64,000 nt of DNA from positions 1 to 64,000 of the forward strand of contig JACKOY010000016.1 of assembly GCA_024233935.1 (NCBI GenBank), written 5' to 3'. A program made the position numbers and the translations under genes. The notes below the pieces were generated by a model. The model searched no databases and was not told the DNA's origin. It saw only the letters and a list, made by a program, of their open reading frames with translations. The number at the start of each line of letters is the position of its first letter. Positions within the stretch are counted from its first letter, which is position 1. The DNA comes from Spirochaetales bacterium. GTDB taxonomy: Bacteria > Spirochaetota > Leptospiria > Leptospirales > Leptonemataceae. Shown here piece by piece: positions 25,222 to 32,901 of this stretch.

Positions 25222-25395
25222 GACCAGCAACTCCTGGCGGGTGTGCCCGTAGATTCGCCTCCCGGAAAACTTCTGAAGGCGCAGGCCGCCAGCGATCGGT
25301 GCTCCACGTGAGGCAACTGCCTCCGCCCGGAAAGCCTCTGCAAGCCGCCAGCGACCGGTTCGAAACCGGGCGATGACCGGTCTGGCCGGGTTTTT
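25222..25395 (+). promoter_or_regulatory. Structured leader or small RNA with an imperfect tandem repeat and attenuator-like hairpin
   Basis: The GC-rich segment upstream of the FGE-domain gene holds two related units. Both contain GCAACT, then CCCGGAAA with CTTCTG or CCTCTG, then GCCGCCAGCGA and CGGT. The cores are at 25261-25300 and 25326-25359. The second unit is followed by a perfect stem CCGGTT-CGA-AACCGG at 25355-25370. A second hairpin, ACCGG-TCTGG-CCGGG (25376-25390), comes next and is directly followed by five T. The shared CCGG arms could form alternative structures, as in an attenuator or riboswitch. An AT-rich stretch at 25100-25200 could hold its promoter. I do not recognise a known riboswitch class. 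The remaining bases to 25475 hold nothing further I can support. Confidence 0.45.
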
Positions 25396-25487
25396 GTTCC
25401 CTTTCGCACGAGGATCAATCTACCATCCCGGTGTGACAGGAATGCCGCCGGCCTGCCGATGATTGCTTAGTAGGAATGATTTTTTAT

Positions 25488-26771
25488 ATGAGGTCTCTTT
25501 CCCTTCGGCGCCCTGTTGCGGCCATTTTTGCCCTTTTGCTCGCCGGAGCCGGGTCCCTTCTTTTGGCCCAGGAACCGGGCGTCGCGCCGGGCGCGTCCCG
25601 CAAGTGGGACTTCGTGGGCTATGGCGAGGTCGTAGCAGTACAGCCGGCCCGGGGTGTTCTGCGCGTGCTGGGCACGGATGCTCCCCATCTGCGAGGCCGA
25701 TCGGCCGGAGCGATAGAGCACTTTTTTTTGAACGAAGAGCCGGAACTCACATTGCTCGACCGGGACGCTTTAGTGGTGGGTGTGTTTCGCACCAGCCGCG
25801 TCCAGGTCGAGGTCGGCGACCGTCCGGGCTCGATCCGGGACATTATGCTCTACGGAGATTTCGAACTCGATGACAGCCGCGGGGTGCGCTACTTAACGGT
25901 CGGATACCGGGCCGGACTCTATCGGCAGATACCCGGCTATCTGCCACCCGTGAGGACCGGCGATGTGGCGCGCCAGCGAACGCCCCTCCAGCGCATTCGC
26001 CACGCTATTGATCAGAAGATCATGCTCTACGTACGGGGAGACGTGGTCGTATTCGGACAGGGCCAGGACCCCCGGGCCGATAACTACAACCCGCATTTCC
26101 ATCGCCGGTACGAACCCTACGTAGTTCGCCTGCCATCATTCTATATGGATGAGACCGAGGTTACGAATCGGGAGTATCTCCGATTCTGCCAGGCGACCGG
26201 CCACCCGCTACCGCCTTCCTGGCAGGCGATCGGAGGCCATTACCCTGAGGGTCGCGGCGACCACCCCGTAACGGTGGCGAGCTACACGGACGCGGAGGCC
26301 TACGCCCGATGGACCGGGAAACGACTGCCCACGGAACTGGAATGGGAGATGGCAGCGCGCGGTGGCCTGTCTCTCATTGTAAATGGTGACCGCGCCGATC
26401 CCGGCAGCATTGATCGCACTCCCTTCTTATTTCCGATCGGCGACGAATTTGATGCTGATCGCTGCAACACCCGGGAATCCGGGCATGGCGATACGATCGC
26501 GGTTTCGGAACTGCGTGACCTGAGTCCCTATGGAATTCGGGGCATGTGCGGCAATGCGCGCGAGTGGACGTCGAGCTGGTATCAGGCCTATCCCGGCCAT
26601 AGAATTCAGCGTAGCCGGGCCTCCACCGGACGTGTGTTTCGCGTCATACGGGGCGGTTCGTTCTATCAGACGGCCGACTACGCCCGGGCCGACCACCGGG
26701 ACTACGGGGGCTTCCCGACCCTGGCTATGGACCGTAGCGCGGGATTCCGGCTGGTGCGTAGCGCAGACTGA
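25488..26771 (+). CDS. Secreted FGE/SUMF1-domain protein (formylglycine-generating-enzyme fold)
   Basis: This protein of about 427 residues has a signal peptide ending near LLLAQEP. A region of about 190 residues that I do not recognise follows, then an FGE-sulfatase domain from about residue 215. Domain motifs are FYMDETEVTNREYLRFC, HPVTVASYTDAEAYARWTGKRLPTELEWEMAARGG split over two strands, RCNTRESGHGDT, GMCGNAREWTSSWY and RVIRGGSFYQTADYARADHRD. Many such domains are not sulfatase activators but act in other oxidations or as binding folds. No sulfatase gene is near. ATG 25488 is preferred over ATG 25476 because it follows AGGA at 25472-25475 and gives a normal signal peptide. Confidence 0.85.
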   Translation: MRSLSLRRPVAAIFALLLAGAGSLLLAQEPGVAPGASRKWDFVGYGEVVAVQPARGVLRVLGTDAPHLRGRSAGAIEHFFLNEEPELTLLDRDALVVGVFRTSRVQVEVGDRPGSIRDIMLYGDFELDDSRGVRYLTVGYRAGLYRQIPGYLPPVRTGDVARQRTPLQRIRHAIDQKIMLYVRGDVVVFGQGQDPRADNYNPHFHRRYEPYVVRLPSFYMDETEVTNREYLRFCQATGHPLPPSWQAIGGHYPEGRGDHPVTVASYTDAEAYARWTGKRLPTELEWEMAARGGLSLIVNGDRADPGSIDRTPFLFPIGDEFDADRCNTRESGHGDTIAVSELRDLSPYGIRGMCGNAREWTSSWYQAYPGHRIQRSRASTGRVFRVIRGGSFYQTADYARADHRDYGGFPTLAMDRSAGFRLVRSAD

Positions 26772-26839
26772 ACGCATCTCTCTTGACGCGGCGCCCGACG
26801 CAGGCCGCCATCGAAAGTCGGGCCGCGTGCCCGATGCCC

Positions 26840-27196
26840 ATGCAAACGCAATCCCTCGCCCTGCACGCCTTCCGTATTCTGATGGCCCTGCTCTTTGTGC
26901 TCAGCGCACTTGTGCAATACAATGATCCTGATCCGTTGTCCTGGATCGCAGCCTACCTGGCCCCCGTGCTTCTCACGGGATTGCTGTATCGCGGCTGGAA
27001 CGTACGCTTCCCCGCTATCGGGCTTGCCGTGGTAGCCGTGATCTGGGCGGCTTTGATCTTTCGCGGCGTTCCTGCCGCGAATCCTTTGGGCGACGAAGTG
27101 TTGCGGGAATGCGGGGGTCTTTTGATTCTCGCATTCTATGCGGCCCACATTGCCGCCTCGCAGTCCAGGAACTCCAACCATGCCCCGATTGATTGA
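26840..27196 (+). CDS. Small membrane protein, TMEM220-like
   Basis: This protein of about 118 residues has four hydrophobic helices. The first helix is followed by ALVQYNDPDPLSWIAAYLAPV, the diagnostic motif of the transmembrane 220 family found in bacteria and animals. The function is unknown in all of them. The start is uncertain: ATG 26840 begins MQTQSLALHAF, ATG 26834 is possible, and the frame is open from 26783. The end overlaps the start of the cupin gene by 17 bp, so the two are co-expressed. Confidence 0.75.
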   Translation: MQTQSLALHAFRILMALLFVLSALVQYNDPDPLSWIAAYLAPVLLTGLLYRGWNVRFPAIGLAVVAVIWAALIFRGVPAANPLGDEVLRECGGLLILAFYAAHIAASQSRNSNHAPID

Positions 27197-27539
27197 AAAG
27201 CCAACCCGTATTGCCGCCGCCGGAAACAAACCAAAGATCATCGACGAATTTGTGGGAGGCGCATCGACGGGAACCGGTCAGCTCAGCGTTGCACGCATGC
27301 AATCACCGGCCGGTTGGGAAGAGCCGGGCCAACGACCGGAATTCGATGAGTACACAATAGTGCTTGCGGGGACATTGAAAGTAGAACATGAGTCCGGTTC
27401 CCTGGAAGTGCGGGCGGGGCAGGCAGTGCATTGCCGACCGGGCGAATGGATTCGTTATAGCACTCCGGACGAAGGCGCGGAATACATCGCAGTCTGCGTG
27501 CCCGCCTTTTCTCCGGAAACCGTGCATCGCGATAGTTGA
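27180..27539 (+). CDS. Cupin-domain protein
   Basis: This 119-residue protein is a single beta-barrel cupin. RPEFDEYTIVLAGTLKVE is motif 1 and AGQAVHCRPGEWIRY is motif 2. The metal-ligand positions seem only partly conserved: one Glu in motif 1 and one His in motif 2, but not the usual HxH pair. Activity as a metal enzyme is therefore unsure. The start ATG at 27180 gives MPRLIEKPTRI, the usual opening in similar proteins. It overlaps the small membrane-protein gene and ends 8 bp before the flavoprotein gene. Confidence 0.82.
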   Translation: MPRLIEKPTRIAAAGNKPKIIDEFVGGASTGTGQLSVARMQSPAGWEEPGQRPEFDEYTIVLAGTLKVEHESGSLEVRAGQAVHCRPGEWIRYSTPDEGAEYIAVCVPAFSPETVHRDS

Positions 27540-27547
27540 GGGGACGT

Positions 27548-29236
27548 ATGGCATACAAAACTTCCACACCGGCTCTGAAGATGCTGCGGCGCATTCTGAG
27601 CGCCGGGAAGCCAGAGGCGCTCATCCAGCCCGACTACAAACCGCCGTTGCAGCGCGTCTTTGACTCGCTGGTCTTGCTGTCGGCGCTGGCCATTCCGATT
27701 CTGATCTGGCAGGAGCACACTCCCGAAGCGCTGGCGCTTTTGCCGATTATTGCCGTGCTCTGGCTGATTCGTGAGTTTTTTGTCCAGGACGATCACGCCC
27801 TGGTTCGCATCTACGGACCGTTCGGTCGCATGCGTTACCTTTTCGAAACACAGTTCCGCGACAAATATCTACAGTACTTCAACGAAAGCAACACCGATGG
27901 GCGTCCCATTCCGCGCATTGTGCGCGATTACGTGTACCAGAAGGCGCACAAGGTAAAATCCATCGCAAGTTTTGGCACAGAACTGGACACTTTCGACCCG
28001 GAAACCACTTCGGGTGTTCGCATTCTGCATCGCAATTTTCCGGGCACCATCAGCGGCTCCTCGTACGGCTATCTCATCGGAGAACACCGAAAAAATGTGC
28101 GACCGTTTCGTGTGCGGAATACGCTGAATATATCGGCGATGAGCTACGGCTCAATCAATTACCGTTCGGCGGAGGCCCTCGGACTCGGAGCGCGCGACGT
28201 GGCTTACGTGAACACCGGCGAGGGTGGCTTTGGACCCCACGGGGTCGGCGGCGGCGATGTGATCTTCCAGATCGGAACCGGAAAATTCGGAGTGGGACAG
28301 ACCGCACACCTGCCCGATGGAACCGAAACGCGCATCCTGAACGAACAATTGCTCACGGAGTTGGTGCGGGAGCATTCCAACATCGGCATGATTCAGTTGA
28401 AGATCTCTCAGGGCGCAAAGCCAGGTATGGGCGGCCACCTGCCGGGCAGCAAAGTCACCGAAGAAATCGCGGCCGTGCGCAAGGTCCCCATCGGCAAACC
28501 GGTGATCAGCCCGCCGGTGCATGCCGAGTGCATAGCGGCGACCCCCAAAGAATCTGTCCTGCGCCTGATGGATCTGATCGACCGGGTCCGCAGTTTGACC
28601 GAGCTACCGGTGGGCATTAAGTTCTGTGTCGGACGCCCGGATGAAATCGATCTATTGGTGGACGCGATGAAGGCCACCGGTAAGGGACCGGACGCGATTC
28701 AAATCGACGGCGCGGACGGAGGAACCGGGGCGGGCCACAATTTGTTCTTGAATTACGTGGGCTACGGTTCTTCGGCCGAGGGAGTCGCCTATCTGGACCT
28801 GCGTTTGAAGAAGGCCGGTCTGCGTGATCAGGTGCGCATCAGTGCGTCGGGCAAGTTCTTTACGCCGGCCCACGCGGCCCTGGCCTTTGCCGTCGGGGCC
28901 GATACGATCGATACGGCCCGGGGCGCCATGCTTGCGCTGGGCTGCATTCAATCGCTCAAGTGCCACACGAATCATTGTCCAACGGGCATTACCACAAACA
29001 GTCCCTGGCGTACCCACGGCATTAACATCCCTGAGAAGGCTTCGCGCATACACCATTATCTGGTGGGCTTTCATATGGACCTGATGGAGCTTGCCCGCGT
29101 AACCGGCCATTCTGATCCCCGCGACCTGCGGCCGGACGATCTTAGATGCATTACGGAAGAGGCGACGCTGGCGGCACACTTCAACATGGACCCGAAGGGC
29201 CTGCACATGCCCTTACATCGATTCTGGCAGGATTGA
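27548..29236 (+). CDS. FMN-binding glutamate synthase-family protein, membrane-tethered
   Basis: This 562-residue protein has two hydrophobic helices near residues 38-75, followed by the FMN-binding TIM barrel of glutamate synthase large subunits. Motifs are MSYGSINYRSAEALGLGA, NTGEGGFGPHG, QLKISQGAKPGMGGHLPG, IQIDGADGGTGAG and the cysteine cluster CHTNHCPTGI. The N-terminal glutaminase domain and the NADPH subunit of real glutamate synthase are absent, as is usual for this family. Its true substrate is not known. It overlaps no neighbour but sits one base before malic enzyme, so both are on one transcript. Confidence 0.88.
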   Translation: MAYKTSTPALKMLRRILSAGKPEALIQPDYKPPLQRVFDSLVLLSALAIPILIWQEHTPEALALLPIIAVLWLIREFFVQDDHALVRIYGPFGRMRYLFETQFRDKYLQYFNESNTDGRPIPRIVRDYVYQKAHKVKSIASFGTELDTFDPETTSGVRILHRNFPGTISGSSYGYLIGEHRKNVRPFRVRNTLNISAMSYGSINYRSAEALGLGARDVAYVNTGEGGFGPHGVGGGDVIFQIGTGKFGVGQTAHLPDGTETRILNEQLLTELVREHSNIGMIQLKISQGAKPGMGGHLPGSKVTEEIAAVRKVPIGKPVISPPVHAECIAATPKESVLRLMDLIDRVRSLTELPVGIKFCVGRPDEIDLLVDAMKATGKGPDAIQIDGADGGTGAGHNLFLNYVGYGSSAEGVAYLDLRLKKAGLRDQVRISASGKFFTPAHAALAFAVGADTIDTARGAMLALGCIQSLKCHTNHCPTGITTNSPWRTHGINIPEKASRIHHYLVGFHMDLMELARVTGHSDPRDLRPDDLRCITEEATLAAHFNMDPKGLHMPLHRFWQD

Positions 29237-29237
29237 C

Positions 29238-30428
29238 ATGGATATATACGAAGAATCGGTGGCCCTGCATGCACGGGTGGGCGGCAAGTTTGAGATCAGG
29301 CCGCGCGTAAAACTGGAAAGCCAGCACGATCTTTCTCTGGCCTACACACCAGGTGTAGCGCAGGTCTGTCGCGAGATTGCGAAGGATCCCACCCGCGCCT
29401 CCGAACTGACCATCAAAAAGAACATGGTTGCGATCGTAACCGATGGGTCGGCAGTGCTCGGCCTCGGAAACATTGGTCCCCACGCGGCCCTTCCCGTTAT
29501 GGAGGGGAAGGCGATCCTGTTCAAAGAATATGCGGGCGTGGACGCGTTCCCGATCTGCCTGGAGACTCAGGATACCGAAGAGATTATTCGAACGGTGCGA
29601 TATCTCACGCCCGGATTTGCGGGAATCAACCTGGAAGATATTTCCGCGCCCCGATGCTTCGAAATTGAAGAGCGCCTGCAAAACATCGGCATACCGGTTT
29701 TTCACGACGATCAACACGGCACCGCCATTGTGCTTCTGGCCGCGCTCTTGAACGCGCTCAAGCTGGCCGGGAAACGACTGAAAGATATCCGGGTCGCGAT
29801 CAACGGCGCGGGCGCCGCGGGGACTGCCATTGCTCATATGTTGCTCGGAGTCGGGCACGACCAGGCCAGCGCGGAGCCGGTTCAGGACGTGTTGGTTTGT
29901 GATCGAACAGGCATCCTTTCGACAGAAAGGACCGACATCGCAAACAATCCCGCCAAGAACAAACTCGCCATGATCAGCAACCTGGAACGTCGTAGCGGTT
30001 CCCTGGCAGAAGCCGTCCTGGACGCCGACGTATTTATCGGCGTAAGCGCGCCCAATTCCCTGACGCCGGCGATGATCCAGACCATGCGGCCTAAGCCCAT
30101 CATTTTCGCCCTGGCCAACCCCGTTCCTGAAATCATGCCCGACGAGGCGCTTGCCGCCGGAGCCTTCCTGGTGGGTACCGGCCGCAGCGATTTTCCGAAC
30201 CAGGTCAACAACGTGCTGGCCTTCCCGGGCATCTTCCGCGGCGCCATCGACGCCCGCGCAAGTGTCATTTCGGATCGAATGAAACTCGCAGCCGCCCACG
30301 CGCTGGCTGCGACGGTGTCAGACCCGCGGCCGGATTACATCATTCCATCGCCGCTGGAGAAGCACGTCGCCCACGAGGTGGCCCGCGCCGTCAAAGAAGC
30401 GTACCTGAAGATCCGCAAGGACATCTGA
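29238..30428 (+). CDS. Malic enzyme, NAD(P)-dependent, oxaloacetate-decarboxylating
   Basis: This 396-residue enzyme converts malate to pyruvate and CO2 with reduction of NAD(P). Catalytic Tyr36 lies in AYTPGVAQVC, and the general-base Lys lies in LTIKKNMVAIVTDGSAVLGLGNIG. Metal and substrate residues are in VFHDDQHGTAIV. The dinucleotide-binding loop is NGAGAAGTAIA, and ANPVPEIMPDEA is typical. It is the short bacterial form without the C-terminal phosphotransacetylase-like domain. It is directly downstream of the glutamate-synthase-like gene. The cofactor choice cannot be settled from sequence by eye. Confidence 0.93.
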   Translation: MDIYEESVALHARVGGKFEIRPRVKLESQHDLSLAYTPGVAQVCREIAKDPTRASELTIKKNMVAIVTDGSAVLGLGNIGPHAALPVMEGKAILFKEYAGVDAFPICLETQDTEEIIRTVRYLTPGFAGINLEDISAPRCFEIEERLQNIGIPVFHDDQHGTAIVLLAALLNALKLAGKRLKDIRVAINGAGAAGTAIAHMLLGVGHDQASAEPVQDVLVCDRTGILSTERTDIANNPAKNKLAMISNLERRSGSLAEAVLDADVFIGVSAPNSLTPAMIQTMRPKPIIFALANPVPEIMPDEALAAGAFLVGTGRSDFPNQVNNVLAFPGIFRGAIDARASVISDRMKLAAAHALAATVSDPRPDYIIPSPLEKHVAHEVARAVKEAYLKIRKDI

Positions 30429-30460
30429 GACGATAGAACGACTTCGATCGCGCTCGCTGG

Positions 30461-31126
30461 TCAGGGGGCGAGCCGTTCGCGGCGCCAGCGCTTGCCCTGA
30501 CGGGTAAACAGCAATCGGTCGTGCATGCGGTTTTCCCGCCCCTGCCAGAACTCAATCGATTCGGGTCGCAGACGGTATCCGCCCCAGTGCTCGGGCCGCG
30601 GCACGTCGCGACCTGCGAACTCTCTTTCTGCGCCGGCGAAAGTGCCTTCCAGTTCCGGTCGGCCACTGACGACGGAACTCTGCATGCTTGCGTGGGCCCC
30701 GATCTGACTTCCACGCGGCCGGCTGGCAAAGTACTCTTCAGATTCCGCGGCGGAAACCTTCTCGAACATACCGTTGATGCGGACCTGCTTTTCCAGCTCG
30801 GGCCAATAAAAGAGCATCGCCCCTCTGGGGTTGCCCGCAATTTCGCGGCCCTTCCGACTCTGATAGTTTGTGAAGAACACAAAGCCATCGCGATCGTAAT
30901 CTTTTAAAAGCAGGACCCGGGCCGAAGGAAAACCGGAATCGCTGGCGGTGGCGAGCACCATTGCGTTGGGATGCTTCGTGCCACTCTGGAGCGCGGCCGA
31001 GAACCAGATGTCAAAAAGAGCAAACGGGTCTTCGCCGGCTTCGGATTCCAGCAGGCTCATTTGCCCGAAATCAACTTTGATCCCGCGCAGCTCTTTCTCG
31101 CGCTTTTTGCGAAAGAGCATGGTCAA
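30461..31126 (-). CDS. pdxH: Pyridoxamine/pyridoxine 5'-phosphate oxidase
   Basis: This 221-residue FMN enzyme makes pyridoxal 5'-phosphate. FMN-binding motifs ARVLLLKDYDRDGFVFFTNYQSRKGREI and ASRPRGSQIGAHASMQSS are clear, and the C-terminal signature EFWQGRENRMHDRLLFTR is complete. The first 35 residues are basic and longer than minimal. The start ATG at 31124-31126 overlaps the stop of the PilZ gene (ATGA). PLP is needed by EpmB and others, but the link to the PilZ gene is probably only organisational. Confidence 0.95.
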   Translation of the reverse strand: MTMLFRKKREKELRGIKVDFGQMSLLESEAGEDPFALFDIWFSAALQSGTKHPNAMVLATASDSGFPSARVLLLKDYDRDGFVFFTNYQSRKGREIAGNPRGAMLFYWPELEKQVRINGMFEKVSAAESEEYFASRPRGSQIGAHASMQSSVVSGRPELEGTFAGAEREFAGRDVPRPEHWGGYRLRPESIEFWQGRENRMHDRLLFTRQGKRWRRERLAP

Positions 31127-31503
31127 TCTTCGACCGCGGACATCCCGAGAGCCAAAAGCGACGCCGGCAATTCGATGGGCGTTTCAAACTCAACGCCGAT
31201 CAGTGTGTGGGCTTCGCCCGATATCTCTGTCGGGGCCCACCATACCAGGCGGCCCGTAATTTCCAGTGGTGCGCTCAGCTGTGCGCTCCGAATGGAGGCG
31301 TCGGCCAGCAGCCCTTCCCGGTCGAAGCTCACGGTACCGGAAACGACGACACACATTCCATTCTCAGAAATGTTCCCCAATCCACCGGGAAACAGGCGAT
31401 CGTCCGCACGCAACTGTACAGCGTAGTCCTGAAAATCTCGCGGTGAGATGCGCGGCAAGGTGCGTTCGATCTTCAAGGCCTGCTCCCCGGGGCTCATACT
31501 CAT
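31123..31503 (-). CDS. PilZ-domain protein
   Basis: This is a protein of about 126 residues with a single PilZ domain. The RxxxR-like element is in ERTLPRISPRD near residues 13-22, followed by LGNISENGMCVVVSG, the D/N-x-S-x-x-G element of the cyclic di-GMP pocket. If both are functional it binds cyclic di-GMP; the diguanylate cyclase at 43427-44470 is one possible source. The start is not certain. ATG 31503 or 31497 gives a compact protein; the open frame reaches 31605. It lies 148 bp downstream of the adenylate cyclase on the same strand. Confidence 0.75.
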   Translation of the reverse strand: MSMSPGEQALKIERTLPRISPRDFQDYAVQLRADDRLFPGGLGNISENGMCVVVSGTVSFDREGLLADASIRSAQLSAPLEITGRLVWWAPTEISGEAHTLIGVEFETPIELPASLLALGMSAVED

Positions 31504-31651
31504 GCAGCCCCGTGTTAAACTACCAGAAATCGAAACCCCTGGCCGCTCGTAAATCGGAAACAACTGGCGGCGATGCGGCTTTTTCCACGGGAATTGCACA
31601 CACACGGGAACGGCTGAAAGGGAGCACCCGACGGTGCACAGCCCGGGACAG

Positions 31652-32896
31652 CTATGATGGCGTGGCCGTTCCCCTCAGAAAGAAAGTACGCAGGGGTCCC
31701 TTTCCCTTGATCTCGATTGTGCCACGATCCTGGAAGAGAAACTCAGTATCCAGTTCATCGCGCACACGCTCGGTCACCTGGATCTGACCGGCGCTACCCT
31801 GAGACTCCATGCGGCTGGCGGTGTTGACCGCGTCGCCCCAGAGATCATAAATGAATTTCTTACTTCCAATGACACCGGCTACAACCGGCCCCGATGCCAG
31901 CCCGATCCGCAAATTCAGATCGGGGGCTTCTTCAAAGTGCAAATCCGAAATCAGGTCACGCATGGCCAGGGCCATATGCGCGCAACGTCGCGCCGGACTT
32001 TCCACCGGATCGGGCAAGCCGGCAGCAGCCATATAGGCATCCCCGATTGTTTTGATCTTTTCCAACCCGTGCTTTTCGGCCAGAACGTCAAAGCGCGAAA
32101 ATACTTCGTTCAGAATGGCCACCAATCTTTCCGGTGCGATCCGCGCCGAGAGCGGCGTGAAGTTCACGATATCGGCAAACAAAACGCACACGTCGGAAAA
32201 TGCCTCCGCTATATAGCCCGGTTCATTCTTGAGCCGAAGTGCAATGCGCTCCGGGAGAATATTCAGAAGCAATCGCTCCGATTTACCCTGTTCCAGCCTC
32301 AACAAACCGTGTTCGCGATCCAGTGCCGCCATTGCCTGGTCACGCTGATGTCGAAAGTGCATGACGTTCAGCAGTACAAAACTCATAAAGAGGCTCAGGT
32401 TCACGATCAGCAGGTACAAAGAAATGTGGCCCGGTATGCCCGCATACTCCGATGGATAGTAGCGTTCCCCCAGAATCGCGAGCGCAAAAACAAGTAAAAA
32501 GAGCAGGAACTGAGCGAGCGCTTCCCGGCTACTCCGAAAGATTATCGCACCGAAAGGACCGCCAAGCCCCCAGAGCGAGATCCCTCCCGTGGCGAGAAAG
32601 CCTCCCAGAGACCACTGATGGAGCGCCGGTAAGATCAAGAGCGCCAGGAAGGCCAGTGTGTGCGACAGCGCCAGGCTTCCGCTCAAAACAAGCAAGGCCA
32701 GATTGAGCGCAAAACTCAACGCCAGGGCCAGTGGCATCCACGCAACCGCCCTCAAGCCGAATGCATACTCGACCACGGCGATCAACAGGCCCAGGGAAAT
32801 GGCCACTAACGCCATCGGCACGAAAAGCTGCTTATCGCGTGTGTCTGCGGCAAGATCCCCCGGGCGACTGGCCCGCTGTAGAATGGACCGTAGCAT
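31652..32896 (-). CDS. Membrane-bound class III adenylate cyclase
   Basis: This 414-residue protein has six hydrophobic helices in residues 25-185, a short linker, and a class III cyclase domain (about 225-405). The first metal-binding Asp is in VLFADIVNFTPL. KTIGDAYMAAAG holds the purine-selecting Lys and second metal region, and LWGDAVNTASRME holds the selecting Asp and the transition-state Asn/Arg. The Lys/Asp pair predicts ATP rather than GTP as substrate. The start is ATG at 32894-32896, five bases after the stop of the patatin/cNMP-binding gene, so cyclase and putative effector are one operon. Confidence 0.93.
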   Translation of the reverse strand: MLRSILQRASRPGDLAADTRDKQLFVPMALVAISLGLLIAVVEYAFGLRAVAWMPLALALSFALNLALLVLSGSLALSHTLAFLALLILPALHQWSLGGFLATGGISLWGLGGPFGAIIFRSSREALAQFLLFLLVFALAILGERYYPSEYAGIPGHISLYLLIVNLSLFMSFVLLNVMHFRHQRDQAMAALDREHGLLRLEQGKSERLLLNILPERIALRLKNEPGYIAEAFSDVCVLFADIVNFTPLSARIAPERLVAILNEVFSRFDVLAEKHGLEKIKTIGDAYMAAAGLPDPVESPARRCAHMALAMRDLISDLHFEEAPDLNLRIGLASGPVVAGVIGSKKFIYDLWGDAVNTASRMESQGSAGQIQVTERVRDELDTEFLFQDRGTIEIKGKGPLRTFFLRGTATPS

Positions 32897-32901
32897 GCTT
32901 T

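Noticed and set aside
25325..25372. tRNA-like piece (GCCGCCAGCGACCGG-TTCGAAA) resembling the variable and T arms of tRNA-Sec
   Set aside because: No TCA anticodon, acceptor stem or D-arm can be drawn around it, and the neighbouring unit repeats the same block without a T-loop. It is better explained as part of the structured leader.
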